Assembly: GCA_905221605.1 (NCBI GenBank)
Contig: CAJNDS010000868.1
Location: 781,107 to 845,106, forward strand
Direction: 5' to 3'
Length of the DNA stretch: 64,000 nt
Source of the DNA: Symbiodinium natans
Taxonomy: Eukaryota; Sar; Dinophyceae; Suessiales; Symbiodiniaceae
The translations under genes and the position numbers were made by a program. Below the pieces are notes generated by a model. That model was not told the origin of the DNA and made no database searches. It saw only the letters and a list, made by a program, of their open reading frames with translations. Positions 48,731 to 58,344 of the stretch are shown here, in pieces (the stretch's first letter is position 1; each line of letters opens with the position of its first letter).

Positions 48731-48961
48731 ATGATGTCAGCATCATCACCGCACTTCTTGCTCGTGGTGACCCTGGCCTTTGCTCAGCTGGGCATGCCTG
48801 AAGCCGTCCGCAGTCCGGAGGCCTTGCGTGAGAAGCGCGATCTCCCCACGAAGGAGCAGGTCTCCGAAATTGCCGACTCTCAAGAGCGCTGTGTCCTGCC
48901 CATGGAAGGCGATACTGGCATCTATATCCCCCTTGGGAATTATGTTTTTTTGTTTTTATAA
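48731..48961 (+). CDS. start of a gene with a secretory leader
   Basis: ATG ATG at 48731, 75 bases after the previous stop. Reads MMSASSPHFLLVVTLAFAQL, a signal peptide, then VRSPEALREKRDLPTKEQVS, EIADSQERCVLPMEGDTG. An acceptor (gacatcag, 48711-48718) just upstream suggests a 5' UTR intron. The frame runs to TAA at 48959, but the AT-rich tail after about 48930 is probably intron. A secreted or membrane protein is inferred. Confidence 0.52.
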   Translation: MMSASSPHFLLVVTLAFAQLGMPEAVRSPEALREKRDLPTKEQVSEIADSQERCVLPMEGDTGIYIPLGNYVFLFL

Positions 48962-49067
48962 AGCCCAAGAGGATATTTAAGAAAAATGTTTTTATTAAGG
49001 TTCTAAGGGGAGTATAGGCATGGGACTCGTTTGCAAGCATGACCTGGTGGGGACCTCTCCAGTCCAG

Positions 49068-49216
49068 TGTCTTCGGTGCGGGCAGCTCCACGGAAGCGCC
49101 ATTGTTCCCATGCAGTCCTGCGTCGTGCAGACACAGCCCTACAGCTGGCTCCGCATGGAGTACAGGGAGGTCAAGGTCAAAGTCTCCAGCCGGAAGCATC
49201 TTCGCCCCAGAGAGTA
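49068..49216 (+). CDS. candidate exon with a CxxC pair
   Basis: Acceptor ctccagtccag. Reads CLRCGQLHGSAIVPMQSCVV, then YSWLRMEYREVKVKVSSRKH. May belong to the leader gene at 48731. A Ser-rich alternative frame is open. Confidence 0.4.
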
Positions 49217-49429
49217 TTTTGTGTGTTTTTTGCGTCGGCAATGTCATTCAGCAGGCACAACTTTTGGTAGCCTAAGCTTGTAGAAATGTACCATTATCAA
49301 CAACAACGGCCCCAAATCGTCTAGATCAACTCCCCAAGTAGCAGCGATTCCGTACTTACCCACGATGAGTCGAGGAGGTTGTGAATGATCTGATACATGC
49401 CTTGCCACGCCCCTGACTTGGCTTCTCAG

Positions 49430-49517
49430 GTCAAACCGTGTCTGCTACAGTCTGAGGTCTAAAGCGCCGCTTGGAACCAGTTAGGGCAGCATGTTCCAGC
49501 TTTCTGGCACACCCCTC
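49430..49517 (+). CDS. two short candidate exons
   Basis: 49430-49456 (acceptor ggcttctcag, donor GTCTAA) reads VKPCLLQSE. 49490-49517 (acceptor agggcag, donor GTGAGC) continues in phase with HVPAFWHTP. Confidence 0.38.
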
Positions 49518-49602
49518 GTGAGCCCGGAACCCTCAACACGCCGGCACCTTGCTTGATAAAATGCCCAAGGATGGATGCATCCAAAGTCCCCCTGAGCCTC
49601 GC

Positions 49603-49690
49603 AAAGCCCTAACCCCTAACCCCTAAACCCTAACCCCTAACCCCTAACCCCTAACCCCCTAACCCCTAACCCCTAACCCCCCCCCCCACC
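49603..49690. repeat. (CCCCTAA)n variant array
   Basis: About ten units of an eight/seven-base variant, then a C tract. Confidence 0.93.
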
Positions 49691-49724
49691 TAAACCTAAA
49701 CTCAAAGGGAACCCTAGCCTGGCA

Positions 49725-49888
49725 GCCTCCCATCATCCTGAGGGGCCCTGGGCCGGTATGCCCGATAGACACCGCCGCCCTCAGAAGTAGGAGTTGGCAT
49801 GACAAGGGAGGTGTGTGTATCACACTTTGTAGTGCGCTTCGGCAAAGGATTGACTCAGCCTATAGCTCGTGCGTAGACACTCCATTGG
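49725..49888 (+). CDS. candidate exon, up to 54 codons
   Basis: Acceptor agcctggcag. Reads PPIILRGPGPVCPIDTAALR, then GGVCITLCSALRQRIDSAYS, ending at GGTTTAGGG. A shorter phase-compatible frame (SHHPEGPWAGMPDRHRRPQ) ending at GTAGGA is the alternative. Confidence 0.42.
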
Positions 49889-49949
49889 GTTTAGGGTTCG
49901 CGGTTAAGGGTTTTAGGGCTCCATAAAACCCACAGCCGGTCTGACAGAG

Positions 49950-50012
49950 GCCATACTACTCGCTTGGGGGGGCTCTCGAGTGCTGGAGCTCTTCCGCAAG
50001 ATCACTTCCTGA
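49950..50012 (+). CDS. candidate exon, 20 codons and stop
   Basis: After gtctgacagag reads AILLAWGGSRVLELFRKITS, then TGA. Confidence 0.43.
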   Translation, partial: AILLAWGGSRVLELFRKITS

Positions 50013-50735
50013 GGCCGGAAAACGATGCGCTCGATAGGTCCAGGGGCAAGACATCCCCTTCCTCACTAGTTCTTCACGTGGAAGAGAAGTGGCACCCTTT
50101 TTCCCTTTTGATGTTGGTTCAAGGCCCCCTTATAAAGTAACCAAGCCCGGAAAAAGGTGCTCTTGCTAAAACGACCAAGTTCAGGAATTCGAGAAGTAGG
50201 AACCTTGACTGTATAGGGTACCTACTTGTATTCCCCGATAGTCCTACTAAGACTGAGCTGAATTTGGACCTTACAGGGCCGACTCTTCTTAGGCCCGTGT
50301 CAAAAAGTCGACGACCGAGGTTTCTCAGCGCTGTCGTTGTCTTCTCTGTTTTACAATACACCGATTCAGTTGCCCGTACAAGCATACTATACCCAGGAAA
50401 GGGTATCCCTTCTTTGTTCCTGGCTTACAGCGAAACTCCGATAACTTGGAAGAAGTTCTTTCTGGGTGTCCCGCACCAAATGCGACTGGGAGGGTATATA
50501 GGGTTTAGGGGCTTTTATAGGGTTCCGAGTTCTAGTTTAAAGCTTCCAAGTTTCAAGCTGAGTTCGAATCTTGCAAGAAAGGCAAAACATGAGGTTCCCC
50601 GCTTGAGTTCGAACAGCTTCAAAATAAGGCCTTTCAAGCTCATTGCTGAAAGGATTCAATTGGAAAGTGCTGGTAAGGACTTAATTTAGACATGTTCCAA
50701 TGGATTCAACTAGAAATTGTTTCCAAGCATTTGCT
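50013..50735. other. non-coding stretch with a chance-like long frame
   Basis: A 141-codon frame (50264-50689) is Ser/Lys/Leu-rich. The surrounding pieces (ccccttataaagtaaccaagcc; compare 51130-51175) look like a decayed inverted-repeat element, so I do not call it a gene. Confidence 0.45.
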
Positions 50736-50759
50736 CTGAAGGTGTTTCAAGGGTTAGGA

Positions 50760-51045
50760 GGCCATCTGACCGGAAAAGCACCCAGCTGATGCTCATGATG
50801 CTCGCCTCCCGCCTCGTCCCATCTGCACAATCACTGGGGCGAAGGGTCTTGCAAGCGTCAGGAGCTTGGCGGGCCATCTGACCGGAAAAGAGCGGAAAAG
50901 CATCCAGCTGATGGCCATGATGCTCGCCTCCCGCCTCGTCCCCTCTGCACAATCACTGGGGCGAAGAGTTTTGCGAGTGGCCACCTGGCCTCCAAAGCAC
51001 CAGAGCTGATTCTCATGATGCTCGCCCCCATGACTGATTTTGTTG
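50760..51045. repeat. tandem repeat, unit about 120 bases, 2.4 copies
   Basis: The unit runs from gccatctgaccggaaaagc to ctggggcgaag; key shared parts are ccagctgatg, catgatgctcgcctcccgcctcgtcc and ctgcacaatcactggggcgaag. Confidence 0.9.
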
Positions 51046-51049
51046 TGCA

Positions 51050-51565
51050 TGTAATGAGATTTTGTGTTGCATTTGAAGACTTGGTAGCCTAGTGGTACCC
51101 TTTACCTTTTTTTTTGTTGGTTCTGGTTTCCCTTATCAAATAACCAACCCAAAAAGGGTGCCCTTATTATAAGATGGTTACTGGGCTACCAAGAAGAGCT
51201 CCCTTCGAAAGTGGTTCAGAAGTTCCCTTCTGGGCTTCCAGCTGTGACATTTGTGAGCCTAGGCACCTGCACAGTCCTCGGAATGGTGTACCTTTTTCGG
51301 TTTCGGGAAATGTTTTTCGGATCCCAAAAGCACCATCGTTTAAAGAACTGCCCCTGTATGTGTTTGCGGGCTTGGGTTCAGAGTCAGTCGATGGTTAAGG
51401 TGTGGGGATTAGAGGTTGAGGCTCTAGGTTCAGGGTTTAGGGTTGGGGGGGGGGGGGGGGGGAGGTGCGAAAGCAGAGGGCCCGAGAACGCGGAGGGCGG
51501 ACGCATCTAAACTCTAATTAAACTGGAAACCTGTCAGCCCTGTGAAGCCGCCATGAACCCTCGCA
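51050..51565. other. stretch without a firm gene
   Basis: Short open piece SSLRKWFRSSLLGFQ near 51200 and a G tract (51445-51463). Confidence 0.4.
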
Positions 51566-51572
51566 CTTGCAG

Positions 51573-52083
51573 GCTTCCTGCTGGAGCTACCTGCCACAGA
51601 GTCCTGGCAAGTTGTTGGGGCATGCATCGGCCGCAGGTTCTAGTCCTGATGTGCTGTTAGGGTTTAGGATCTAGGCTCAGGACCCTCAACCCTATGTAGG
51701 TTAAATTTTAACCTTGGTACAGGTGAGGGCATGCTAGCTTACGGTTCACACAGCAGATGGCCAGTGCTTACGGATCTGCCACCGCTAATGCAGAGTGACG
51801 GAGGAAATCGCACCACTTGATGCACGCAATATGACATAATGTGTGCGTAAGTTGCTTCACCAGGCCCCCCCCCCTCCCCCCCAATCTCAACATCGTCTTG
51901 AAAATAAACGGCATTTAGGGATCCCGCCCTCGGAGTACTCCAAATTCCTGACCCCAAAGACGCCACACCTCCTTGGTTGACGTGAGGAGCCGCAAGACAT
52001 GCCTCGTCAGCATGCTGAACGCTGAAGTGAGACAGGTAGTCGGCAGCGACAATGAGGAGTATTGTGCTGTGCCCGGCTCATAG
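51573..52083 (+). CDS. two-exon model ending in a stop, phase-consistent
   Basis: Exon 51573-51636 (acceptor cgcacttgcag, donor GTTCTA) reads FLLELPATESWQVVGACIGR. Exon 51960-52083 (acceptor ccccaaag) completes Arg and reads RHTSLVDVRSRKTCLVSMLN, AEVRQVVGSDNEEYCAVPGS, TAG. An internal GTAGTC donor after AEVRQ is possible. No family recognised. Confidence 0.5.
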
Positions 52084-52149
52084 AGAAAAGTGCTTTGGGT
52101 GTAGGGTTTAGGGTGATTCATAAGGCCTAAACCCCAAACCCTAAACGAA

Positions 52150-52488
52150 CAACAGGAAAATCAGAAACTGGACCGCGAATCAGAAACTGCGCATCAGAAA
52201 CTGCGCATCAGAAACCAGCCACGCATCTGACACTCCGCATCAGAAACTGGCGCGCATCAGCAACTCCGCATCAGAAACTGCGCGCATCAGCAACTGCGCA
52301 TCAGAAACCACCGCGCATCAGAAAATGCGCATCAGAAACCAGCACGAATCAGAAACTGCGCATCAGAAACCACCGCGAATCAGAAACTGCAAACATGCGC
52401 ATCAGAAACCCACGCGAATCAGAAACTGCGAGTCAGAAACTGCGCGTCTGAAGCCCACGCGAATCAGAAACTGCTTTTTCAGAAACCG
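52150..52488. repeat. minisatellite built on catcagaaactgcg
   Basis: About 20 irregular units of (g)cgcatcagaaac and cgaatcagaaac. Its complement matches the array at 53240-53655. Confidence 0.92.
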
Positions 52489-52935
52489 GGTGGGGGGGGG
52501 GGGGGGGGGGGGGGCAGTCGCGTGCAGGTGGCCAGCCCATGTCAGAAACTGCCTTTCGAAAGGCAATTTCTGACATGGGCTGGCCACCTGTACGCGACTG
52601 CCCGCCCCGCCACCCCCCCCCACCCCGTTTCTGAAAAGCAGTTTCTGACATCCTGCACGCGACTTCCCCCCTACCCTCCCCCCCCCCCCCGTTTTCTGAC
52701 CCCCCACGCGTTTGCGAAAGGCAGTTCTGACATGGGCTGGCCACCTGTACGCGACTGCCCCCCCCCCCCACCCCCCCCCACCCCGTTTCTGAAAAGCAGT
52801 TCCTGACATGGGACTGGTCGCCTGCACGCGACTGACCCCCCCCCCCCCCCCCCCCCCCCCGTTTTCTGACCCGCCATTGCTGGCCGCCTGCACGCGACTG
52901 CCCCCCCCCCACCCCCCCACCGTTTCTGCAAATGC
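52489..52935. repeat. palindrome and tandem arms separated by C tracts
   Basis: A near-perfect palindrome centred near 52559 (arms of about 46 bases running cagtcgcgtgcaggtggcca...) is followed by four further direct copies of its right arm (gttYctgacatgggctggcc) separated by runs of 8-26 C. Confidence 0.93.
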
Positions 52936-53097
52936 GGTGGGGGGTCAGAAACAGCTTTCCAGCAATTGCGCTCAAAGCTGAGGAGTACATCACGCGCCCC
53001 TAAAAACCCTGAACCATAAACCCTAAACCCCTTCGCGGGCCGCCGCGGCTCTTGGACCCGTAAAAAGCTTAGGTTTGATTTCCCGGTTGCTGAAGTT

Positions 53098-53232
53098 GCA
53101 AGAGCCCTGAGACCTAAACCTTAAACCCTGAACCTTAAACCCTAAACCCTGAACCCTGAACCCTTAACCCTGAAGCCTAAACCTTAAACCCTGAACCCTA
53201 AACCCTACACCCAACCCCCTGAACCCTAAACC
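53098..53232. repeat. degenerate CCCTAAA array
   Basis: CCCTGAA, CCTTAAA and CCCTAAA units mixed. Confidence 0.9.
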
Positions 53233-53239
53233 CTCCGGT

Positions 53240-53655
53240 TTCCAAATCGGCCGTTCACCAGTTTCCGAATCAGGCGTTCACCAGTTTCCGAATCAGATGT
53301 TTGCCAGTTTCCGAATCAGCCGTTCACCAGTTTCCGAATCAGCCGTTTGCCAGTTTCCGAATCAGCCGTTCACCAGTTTCCGAATCAGCCGTTTGCCAGT
53401 TTCCGAATCAGCCGTTTGCCGGTTTCCGAATCAGCCGTTCGCTAGTTTCTGAAACATCTGTTTCCTGGTTTCCGAATTTCCCGTTTTCAGTTTCTGATTC
53501 AGCCGTCTGGGTTTCTGATTCAGCCGCCCTGGTTTCTGATTCAAGCTTGGTTTCTGATTTTCCCGTTTCGGTTTCTGATTCAGGTCTGGTTTCTGATTCA
53601 ACCGTTCTGGTTTCTGATTCAACCGTTCTGGTTTCCGAAAATTCCGTCGACCAAC
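53240..53655. repeat. minisatellite built on agtttccgaatcagccgtt
   Basis: First half about 23-base units (ccagtttccgaatcagccgttca), second half ggtttctgattcag units. In one frame it gives a Ser/Val/Phe/Pro repeat peptide, but the frame is probably incidental. Confidence 0.93.
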
Positions 53656-53695
53656 CCTAAACCCCAAACCCTAAAGAGTCGAACTCTTGATGCAG

Positions 53696-53774
53696 GTCCG
53701 GTGCCTCGAAAGTCTAAAGGCTTTGCTTTCAGTGCAGGGGCTGGCAGAGCTCTTCAAGCTCTTTGTAGAGCTGC
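53696..53774 (+). CDS. candidate exon, 26 codons
   Basis: Acceptor cttgatgcag, donor GTAGGG at an array edge. Reads VRCLESLKALLSVQGLAELF and KLFVEL, a clear helix. No family recognised. Confidence 0.51.
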
Positions 53775-53820
53775 GTAGGGTTTAGGGTTCAGGGTTCAGG
53801 GTTTGGGGTTTAGGGTTGAG
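53775..53820. repeat. TTTAGGG array with TTCAGGG variants
   Basis: Six units. Confidence 0.9.
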
Positions 53821-53936
53821 GCTTTAGTGACTCTACCAAGGCAAGCGACTCCGAAACGGGGCTTCTGTAGGGTTCATAGGGCTCGAATCAAGGGGTCCAG
53901 GCCCAGCAGCCTACACCCAACATCGTCCTCAATCAG

Positions 53937-54045
53937 GGTGACCCTGTTCGAGCTGTACAAGCCTGGGACACCCGAGTACGGAGAGCTTTTCGAGGCGCAT
54001 GGGAGGGAATGGCTTAGCAAGAGACCGGGCTCGCAGCTTCAAACA
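53937..54045 (+). CDS. candidate exon
   Basis: Acceptor cctcaatcag. Reads VTLFELYKPGTPEYGELFEA and HGREWLSKRPG, ending near a GC donor. Balanced and protein-like. A further piece, VDANGFWTTRR, follows at 54139. No family recognised. Confidence 0.5.
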
Positions 54046-54345
54046 CCACATGGGAAGCCTTGCCTACTTCCGAAACTCCTCAACCTCAAAGCCCAGAAAG
54101 CCTCAAAACCCCTCAACTTCTTGAGGCCTCTACTAGAGGTAGATGCGAATGGCTTCTGGACTACGCGTCGCGTGTCTTAAGTTACCTTGCAGGTGTGTCG
54201 AACGGTGGGTTTAGGGTTTAGGGTTTAGGCATGTTGTTCAGGGTGTGGAGCAGACTCCCTGGCCCCTACAACGCCTTGCGGCTAAACCCAGCACCGCGAC
54301 TCCCCCCAAGACCCTACACGCTAACCGCTAACCGCTCTTGCACAG

Positions 54346-54417
54346 GAAGTCTTGGGACCCTTCTTGCTCGACCTTGCCAAGGAAAAGCTGCAAGAAGGAG
54401 CGTCAAGCGTCACCTGA
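54346..54417 (+). CDS. candidate exon with stop
   Basis: Acceptor ctcttgcacag. Reads EVLGPFLLDLAKEKLQEGAS and TGA, or ends earlier at GTCAAG/GTCACC. Confidence 0.47.
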   Translation, partial: EVLGPFLLDLAKEKLQEGASSVT

Positions 54418-54627
54418 TCATTACCGTTTCAGGTTGATGGTTGGGACATCAATATAAGTCAAAAAATAGCGTCATAAGAAGACATAGTTTCGGAATAATG
54501 AAATAACACAACATTTATACGCCAATATAGTTGTTAGACAAGGAGCAAAGATGATAGCTGATGTTTAGGAAGTTCTCTCAACTGTGAATCCCCTGTTAAG
54601 ATCTATTCTTGTCGTGCTCCTCTACAG

Positions 54628-54654
54628 ACTTCGGGGACCTTGAACCATGCATTC
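54628..54654 (+). CDS. candidate short exon
   Basis: Acceptor cctctacag, donor GTGCGT. Reads FGDLEPCI. An AT-rich region (54430-54600) precedes it. Confidence 0.37.
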
Positions 54655-54839
54655 AGTGCGTTTTTCACGACCTGGGAAGGGGAGCAAGAAAAAGCTTGAC
54701 AGGCTTTGGGATTTAAGCCCTAAACCCTCAGTGTTGAGACTGAGGGTCCGAGGTTTCAGGGTTCGAGTGCCCCTGGGTTCGTCTTTCGTGTCCCGTTTCC
54801 TATGAAAGCTAGAATTCAATAGATGTTCACGCTTAGGCT

Positions 54840-55045
54840 GAGGGCTTGAGAATTCTGAGGCAGGCCATGCTCCCTTATTGGGCTCAAGAGGATATTTTTT
54901 TTGCAGTATGTTTTATAGCCTTATACAGCTTCAAGTGTTAGGGTTAGGGTCTAATGTTTGGGAACCTCTTGAAACAAGGACACCATGATACTCATGCGAT
55001 AGTCATAGGGCCCCACTATTTGGGACCATGGCGGCCAAGTATAGC
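54840..55045. other. no supported feature
   Basis: T-rich sequence around 54890-54910; nothing else seen. Confidence 0.4.
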
Positions 55046-55048
55046 CCG

Positions 55049-55150
55049 TGGGATGTTCCCCCTTATGCTAACAGCCCTTTTATAGGGATTACAGTACCCC
55101 CTAGTAAAACCCCTCTTAAGGACTGTTAGTAATAAGGGGAAGGTCCCAAG
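55049..55150. mobile_element. MITE-like element, family B (best copy)
   Basis: Left gggatgttcccccttatgct and right actaacagt-inverse ending aaggggaaggtccc: about 30-base inverted repeats around tatagggattacagtacccc. Confidence 0.75.
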
Positions 55151-55213
55151 ATAGCCCATCTTTGCATTCGGTTTAGTGTTTGGGGCCTGGTGCTGTTCCC
55201 AAAAGGGGTGCAG

Positions 55214-55262
55214 GTTGCTTGCCTGGCTAGGAAGCCTACTAAATGACTTCGAGGGCCCTTGA
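55214..55262 (+). CDS. candidate short exon with stop
   Basis: Acceptor aggggtgcag. Reads LLAWLGSLLNDFEGP then TGA. Confidence 0.38.
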
Positions 55263-55264
55263 GT

Positions 55265-55570
55265 TTCAATGGGGAGCTTCGGAATCTCCAGGTTCGATGG
55301 TCTTTGACTACACTCCACGGGCGGAACAAGTCCCTAAACCGGCCTTATTCTGCAAAATCCGCTGGCATTTTCGAAGAGTTGACTGACATTTAGGGCTTTT
55401 CGGGTTGTAGCAGATATTCGCTATACTGTATATGATAGGAAGTACGTATATGTGCGTCATGTATCATGTACAAGATAGTTCGTACTAACTCAAGCCTACC
55501 GTGCCTCGAGCCCCTCAAACCCTAAACCCAAATCCAAAAACCTAAACCCTCACCCCCGAAACCCGAAGCA
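55265..55570. other. no supported feature
   Basis: Unremarkable except degraded CCCTAAA units at 55517-55565. Confidence 0.4.
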
Positions 55571-55576
55571 CCGAAG

Positions 55577-55653
55577 AATTCAACGTTGGATGCGGATTGG
55601 CACAGGACTTGGACAGGTGATTGGCGCGGGAGCCCTGGGACAGCAATGTGCAA
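55577..55653 (+). CDS. candidate Gly-rich exon
   Basis: After gcaccgaag reads IQRWMRIGTGLGQVIGAGAL and GQQCA to a GTGGGT donor. An internal GTGATT donor also exists. The Gly pattern is not a recognised nucleotide-binding motif. Confidence 0.42.
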
Positions 55654-55675
55654 GTGGGTGCTGAGCTAACTTTTG

Positions 55676-56020
55676 TACAGGTATGCATATGTGTGTATAT
55701 ATATAGATGTATGGACGTACACACACATATGTGTACATACATGTATATATCGGAATAATCATCACGATCATAACCACAATCACTGTCACAATCGCAATAG
55801 TATTACAGTCTGCTTAGTGATGATTGTATTCACAGTAACAAGAAGCCTATCAATCATAACACAGGTAGCAATCATACTAGAATAATGACAATACAAATTT
55901 TATCAACCTCAATATTACAAGAACAACATACCGATATTTATGCTAAACATAGCAATAACAAGAATAATGTTAATCGCAATAGCCGTACTGTCAAAATTGT
56001 ACCCATAGTTATAGAGAATA
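55676..56020. other. microsatellite and AT-rich sequence
   Basis: (TGTA)n/(TA)n at 55680-55750, then AT-rich sequence with repeated aatcataa and caataac pieces. No exon. Confidence 0.6.
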
Positions 56021-56257
56021 GTGTTTATATCCAGCACAACGCAAACGACAAATTGCAAGTATAAAAAAACATTATACAGAATGATACCGACCATGACAAT
56101 CCACTAACAAGAGAATACTCATTGTCGTCAAAATGCCCACTGGCCCTATGTGCTTTACCAAAGCCCTCTGCCTTTGTGGTGCCGGGTTTAGGGCGTAGCT
56201 TTTGTCTATGACACACTTCGCCACAGGCCTTAAACCCTAAACTCTCACTAGCCACAG

Positions 56258-56352
56258 AACTGACAGGGATCAAGGACTTTAGAGAATCCGTCTGCATCCT
56301 GCTTCCGGACCTTGCAGCGTCCTCCCTGACAACTCCATTCATACTACACAAA
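56258..56352 (+). CDS. candidate exon, 31 codons
   Basis: Acceptor ctagccacag. Reads LTGIKDFRESVCILLPDLAA and SSLTTPFILHK, ending at GTTGTA. Confidence 0.46.
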
Positions 56353-56428
56353 GTTGTATATACAAAGTTGTATCATATAAGCATAAGAGGAGCAGTTCTA
56401 AAATAGTCATCATACAGTTTGGCGGCAG

Positions 56429-56515
56429 ACACCGGCAGTCGCGTGGAGAGGTCGTCGTCGTGGTGGCTATCATCTGCGCAGTCCTCGCTGTGACAGCGAC
56501 ATGTTTTGTGCAGTC
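56429..56515 (+). CDS. candidate exon with a transmembrane segment
   Basis: Acceptor ttggcggcag, consensus donor GTGAGT. Reads HRQSRGEVVVVVAIICAVLA and VTATCFVQ. A basic patch precedes about 18 hydrophobic residues, so a membrane helix is likely. Confidence 0.52.
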
Positions 56516-56550
56516 GTGAGTGATTTCGTCCTATTTGGGTTTACGGTTGA

Positions 56551-56625
56551 GGTTCCTGAACCTGGTAGTGGAGCAAGTAGCCTTTAGCCATCTCAGCGCG
56601 GTATGATCCCGCTACAATCCGACAG
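56551..56625 (+). CDS. two short candidate exons
   Basis: 56551-56575 (VPEPGSGA, donor GTAGCC) and 56597-56625 (acceptor catctcag, RGMIPLQSD, donor GTTAGC). Confidence 0.36.
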
Positions 56626-56754
56626 GTTAGCTGTTCAAGCAAACGCCGCAGCGCGAACATAGGGCCCGACATGCAAACCTGACTTGATTCCGAGACCCCC
56701 GCTCGTAGCCAGATCTTGGCACCCGTTTGGTGGGGTGCCTTCTTCCCGATTCTT

Positions 56755-56866
56755 GTATAGTAATAGTATAGTAATCGTATAGTAATCGTATAGTAATAGT
56801 ATAGTAATAGTAGAGTAATAGTATAGCAATAGTATAGTAATAGTAGAGTAATAGTATAGTAGTAGC
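56755..56866. repeat. 11-base minisatellite atagtaatagt
   Basis: About ten units with small changes (tcg, gag). Confidence 0.92.
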
Positions 56867-57263
56867 CATAAAGCTAGGTAACCCTAACAATGGCACTGCA
56901 ACTGGCGGTCTAGGTGGCTTGTGCTCGTTTCGGGTTCCCCATCTTGGACCCAGATCTGTGCCCTAAACCCTAAACCCTAAACCCTACTAAAATGTCAATC
57001 CCCCTACCCTTGTTGTTCTCATTATCGGTTGCCGTGGAGAGGCTTCGCGGCAGCTCATTTTTGGGGTAAAGTGGGCTATTCATCCATGCGAAAGCATTAA
57101 AGACGCTGTTGTGAAAAAGAAGTACTCTGGTGTCTACAGTACAGGTATTGGTGCATAGGTGGTGGAGGAGAGGTAGCTGCCCTTTCGTACACTTCTTGTC
57201 ATGACGCAATCGGGGTTTCGGCTTCGGCCCGCGCACAGTCATGCATGTACAAGTGCGCGCCAG

Positions 57264-57313
57264 TACTTCGGCACGGACATCATCCAGGCAATGACGTCCC
57301 CGCTGAGAGCTCG
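57264..57313 (+). CDS. candidate exon, consensus donor GTAAGT
   Basis: Reads YFGTDIIQAMTSPLRA after gcgccag; with the earlier acceptor tgtacaag it adds ARQ. Strong donor. Confidence 0.47.
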
Positions 57314-57398
57314 GTAAGTCTCGGCTCTGTACGTTTCAGTATCTTAGACTTATACTGGTGATTACATAACTTGCAAGTTACAAAGGCTATTGGTTCAG

Positions 57399-57500
57399 GG
57401 AGTGCCAGCTCACGTCGACAAAGCATGCCAGGATGCCATTGCAATCGTGGCCGCTGCACTACATCTGCTTATATGGGCTCTGCATTACGTTGTGGGTGGC
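57399..57500 (+). CDS. candidate hydrophobic exon, frame uncertain
   Basis: Acceptor attggttcag. Reads GVPAHVDKACQDAIAIVAAA, then LHLLIWALHYVV, a possible membrane helix. The phase from 57313 favours another open frame (PLQSWPLHYICLYGLCITLW). Confidence 0.38.
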
Positions 57501-57532
57501 TCTGCATCAAGCTCTACAATCATATATTATAG

Positions 57533-57564
<32 letters not shown>

Positions 57565-57611
57565 TGTTTGTTTATTTATATCACTATAGGCTATGATCAA
57601 CGCTGTCGCAG

Positions 57612-57666
57612 GATCCTGAGAGGCTCAAGCATCATTGTGGAAGATCTCGATGATGCAGAAGCATGA
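57612..57666 (+). CDS. candidate terminal exon
   Basis: Acceptor gctgtcgcag. Reads ILRGSSIIVEDLDDAEA then TGA. Acidic tail. Confidence 0.43.
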
Positions 57667-57710
57667 CATTGACAGCAAAGGGCGCAAAAAAAACAGTTTT
57701 TAGTGTTCAG

Positions 57711-57796
57711 TTGTGGTGGAAGAGTTGTGCAGGGCCAGGGGTTGTCTGACGCAATTTTCAGCATGGCCAAGCTGTACCGTGCTCGATCATGTTCAG
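57711..57796 (+). CDS. candidate exon
   Basis: Acceptor tagtgttcag. Reads CGGRVVQGQGLSDAIFSMAK and LYRARSCS, with GTGCTC or GTGTTT as donor. Confidence 0.42.
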
Positions 57797-58000
57797 TGTT
57801 TCCGACACAGGCCAGCTCCAAGCATCGAACAAGATGTTGTAAGTGCAAGTGCAAGCTGTGCGTTGTGCGTTGTGCAGCATGTGCATGTGCGTGCGCGTAC
57901 GCGTGTGAGTGATTGTGCTTGTGCTCGTGCGTGTGTTTGTGTTTGTTTGGAGTAGCTGTATCCATTTTCCTGCCCATTCTGAATCCCTGTTGCCAGACTG

Positions 58001-58072
58001 TGGCCCTAAACCCTAAACCCTCAACCCTCAACCCTAAACCCTACACCCTAAACCCTAAACCCTAAACCCTAA
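58001..58072. repeat. CCCTAAA/CCCTCAA array
   Basis: About ten units. Confidence 0.93.
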
Positions 58073-58212
58073 TCCTCTTGGTTGCCCCTCAACCCACTCT
58101 CGTGACGGAGGCCTGCGCCGCTGACAAATCCGACTCTGAGCGCCTAGCCAACTTCCTTGGCTACGTTGAGAGGCATCCTGAGGCCCCCTCAGCTGCACTA
58201 CATTCCTGGGTT
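58073..58212 (+). CDS. candidate exon between opposed arrays
   Basis: Reads ILLVAPQPTLVTEACAADKS, then DSERLANFLGYVERHPEAPS up to a TTTAGGG array. CCCTAAA array directly before. Acceptor unclear. Confidence 0.46.
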
Positions 58213-58340
58213 GGAGTTTAGGGTTTAGGGTTGAGGGTTTAGGGTTTACATTCCTGGGTTGGAGTTTAGGGTTTAGGGTTGAGGGTTTAGGGTTTAGGGT
58301 TTAGCGTTTAGGCTTTAGGCTTGAGGGTTTAGGGGTAGTG
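58197..58340. repeat. 48-base duplication containing TTTAGGG units
   Basis: acattcctgggttggagttt..agggtttagggttgagggttt occurs twice, so the exon edge itself was copied; TTTAGGG variants follow. Confidence 0.92.
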
Positions 58341-58344
58341 ACTA

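Noticed and set aside
48604-48801. Frame starting MADMLHLGGFG
   Set aside because: Overlaps the last exon of the 47.6-kb model in another frame and the leader exon at 48731; no splice support.
50264-50689. 141-codon frame on the + strand
   Set aside because: Ser/Lys/Leu-biased, surrounded by element-like repeats, no splice signals or recognisable motif.
52402-52993. 170-186-codon Gly-rich frames on the - strand
   Set aside because: Translations of the palindromic repeat and G/C tracts.
53301-53660. Ser/Phe/Val repeat protein of 119 codons
   Set aside because: Minisatellite translation; the frame shifts with unit length changes and there is no start or splice signal of its own.
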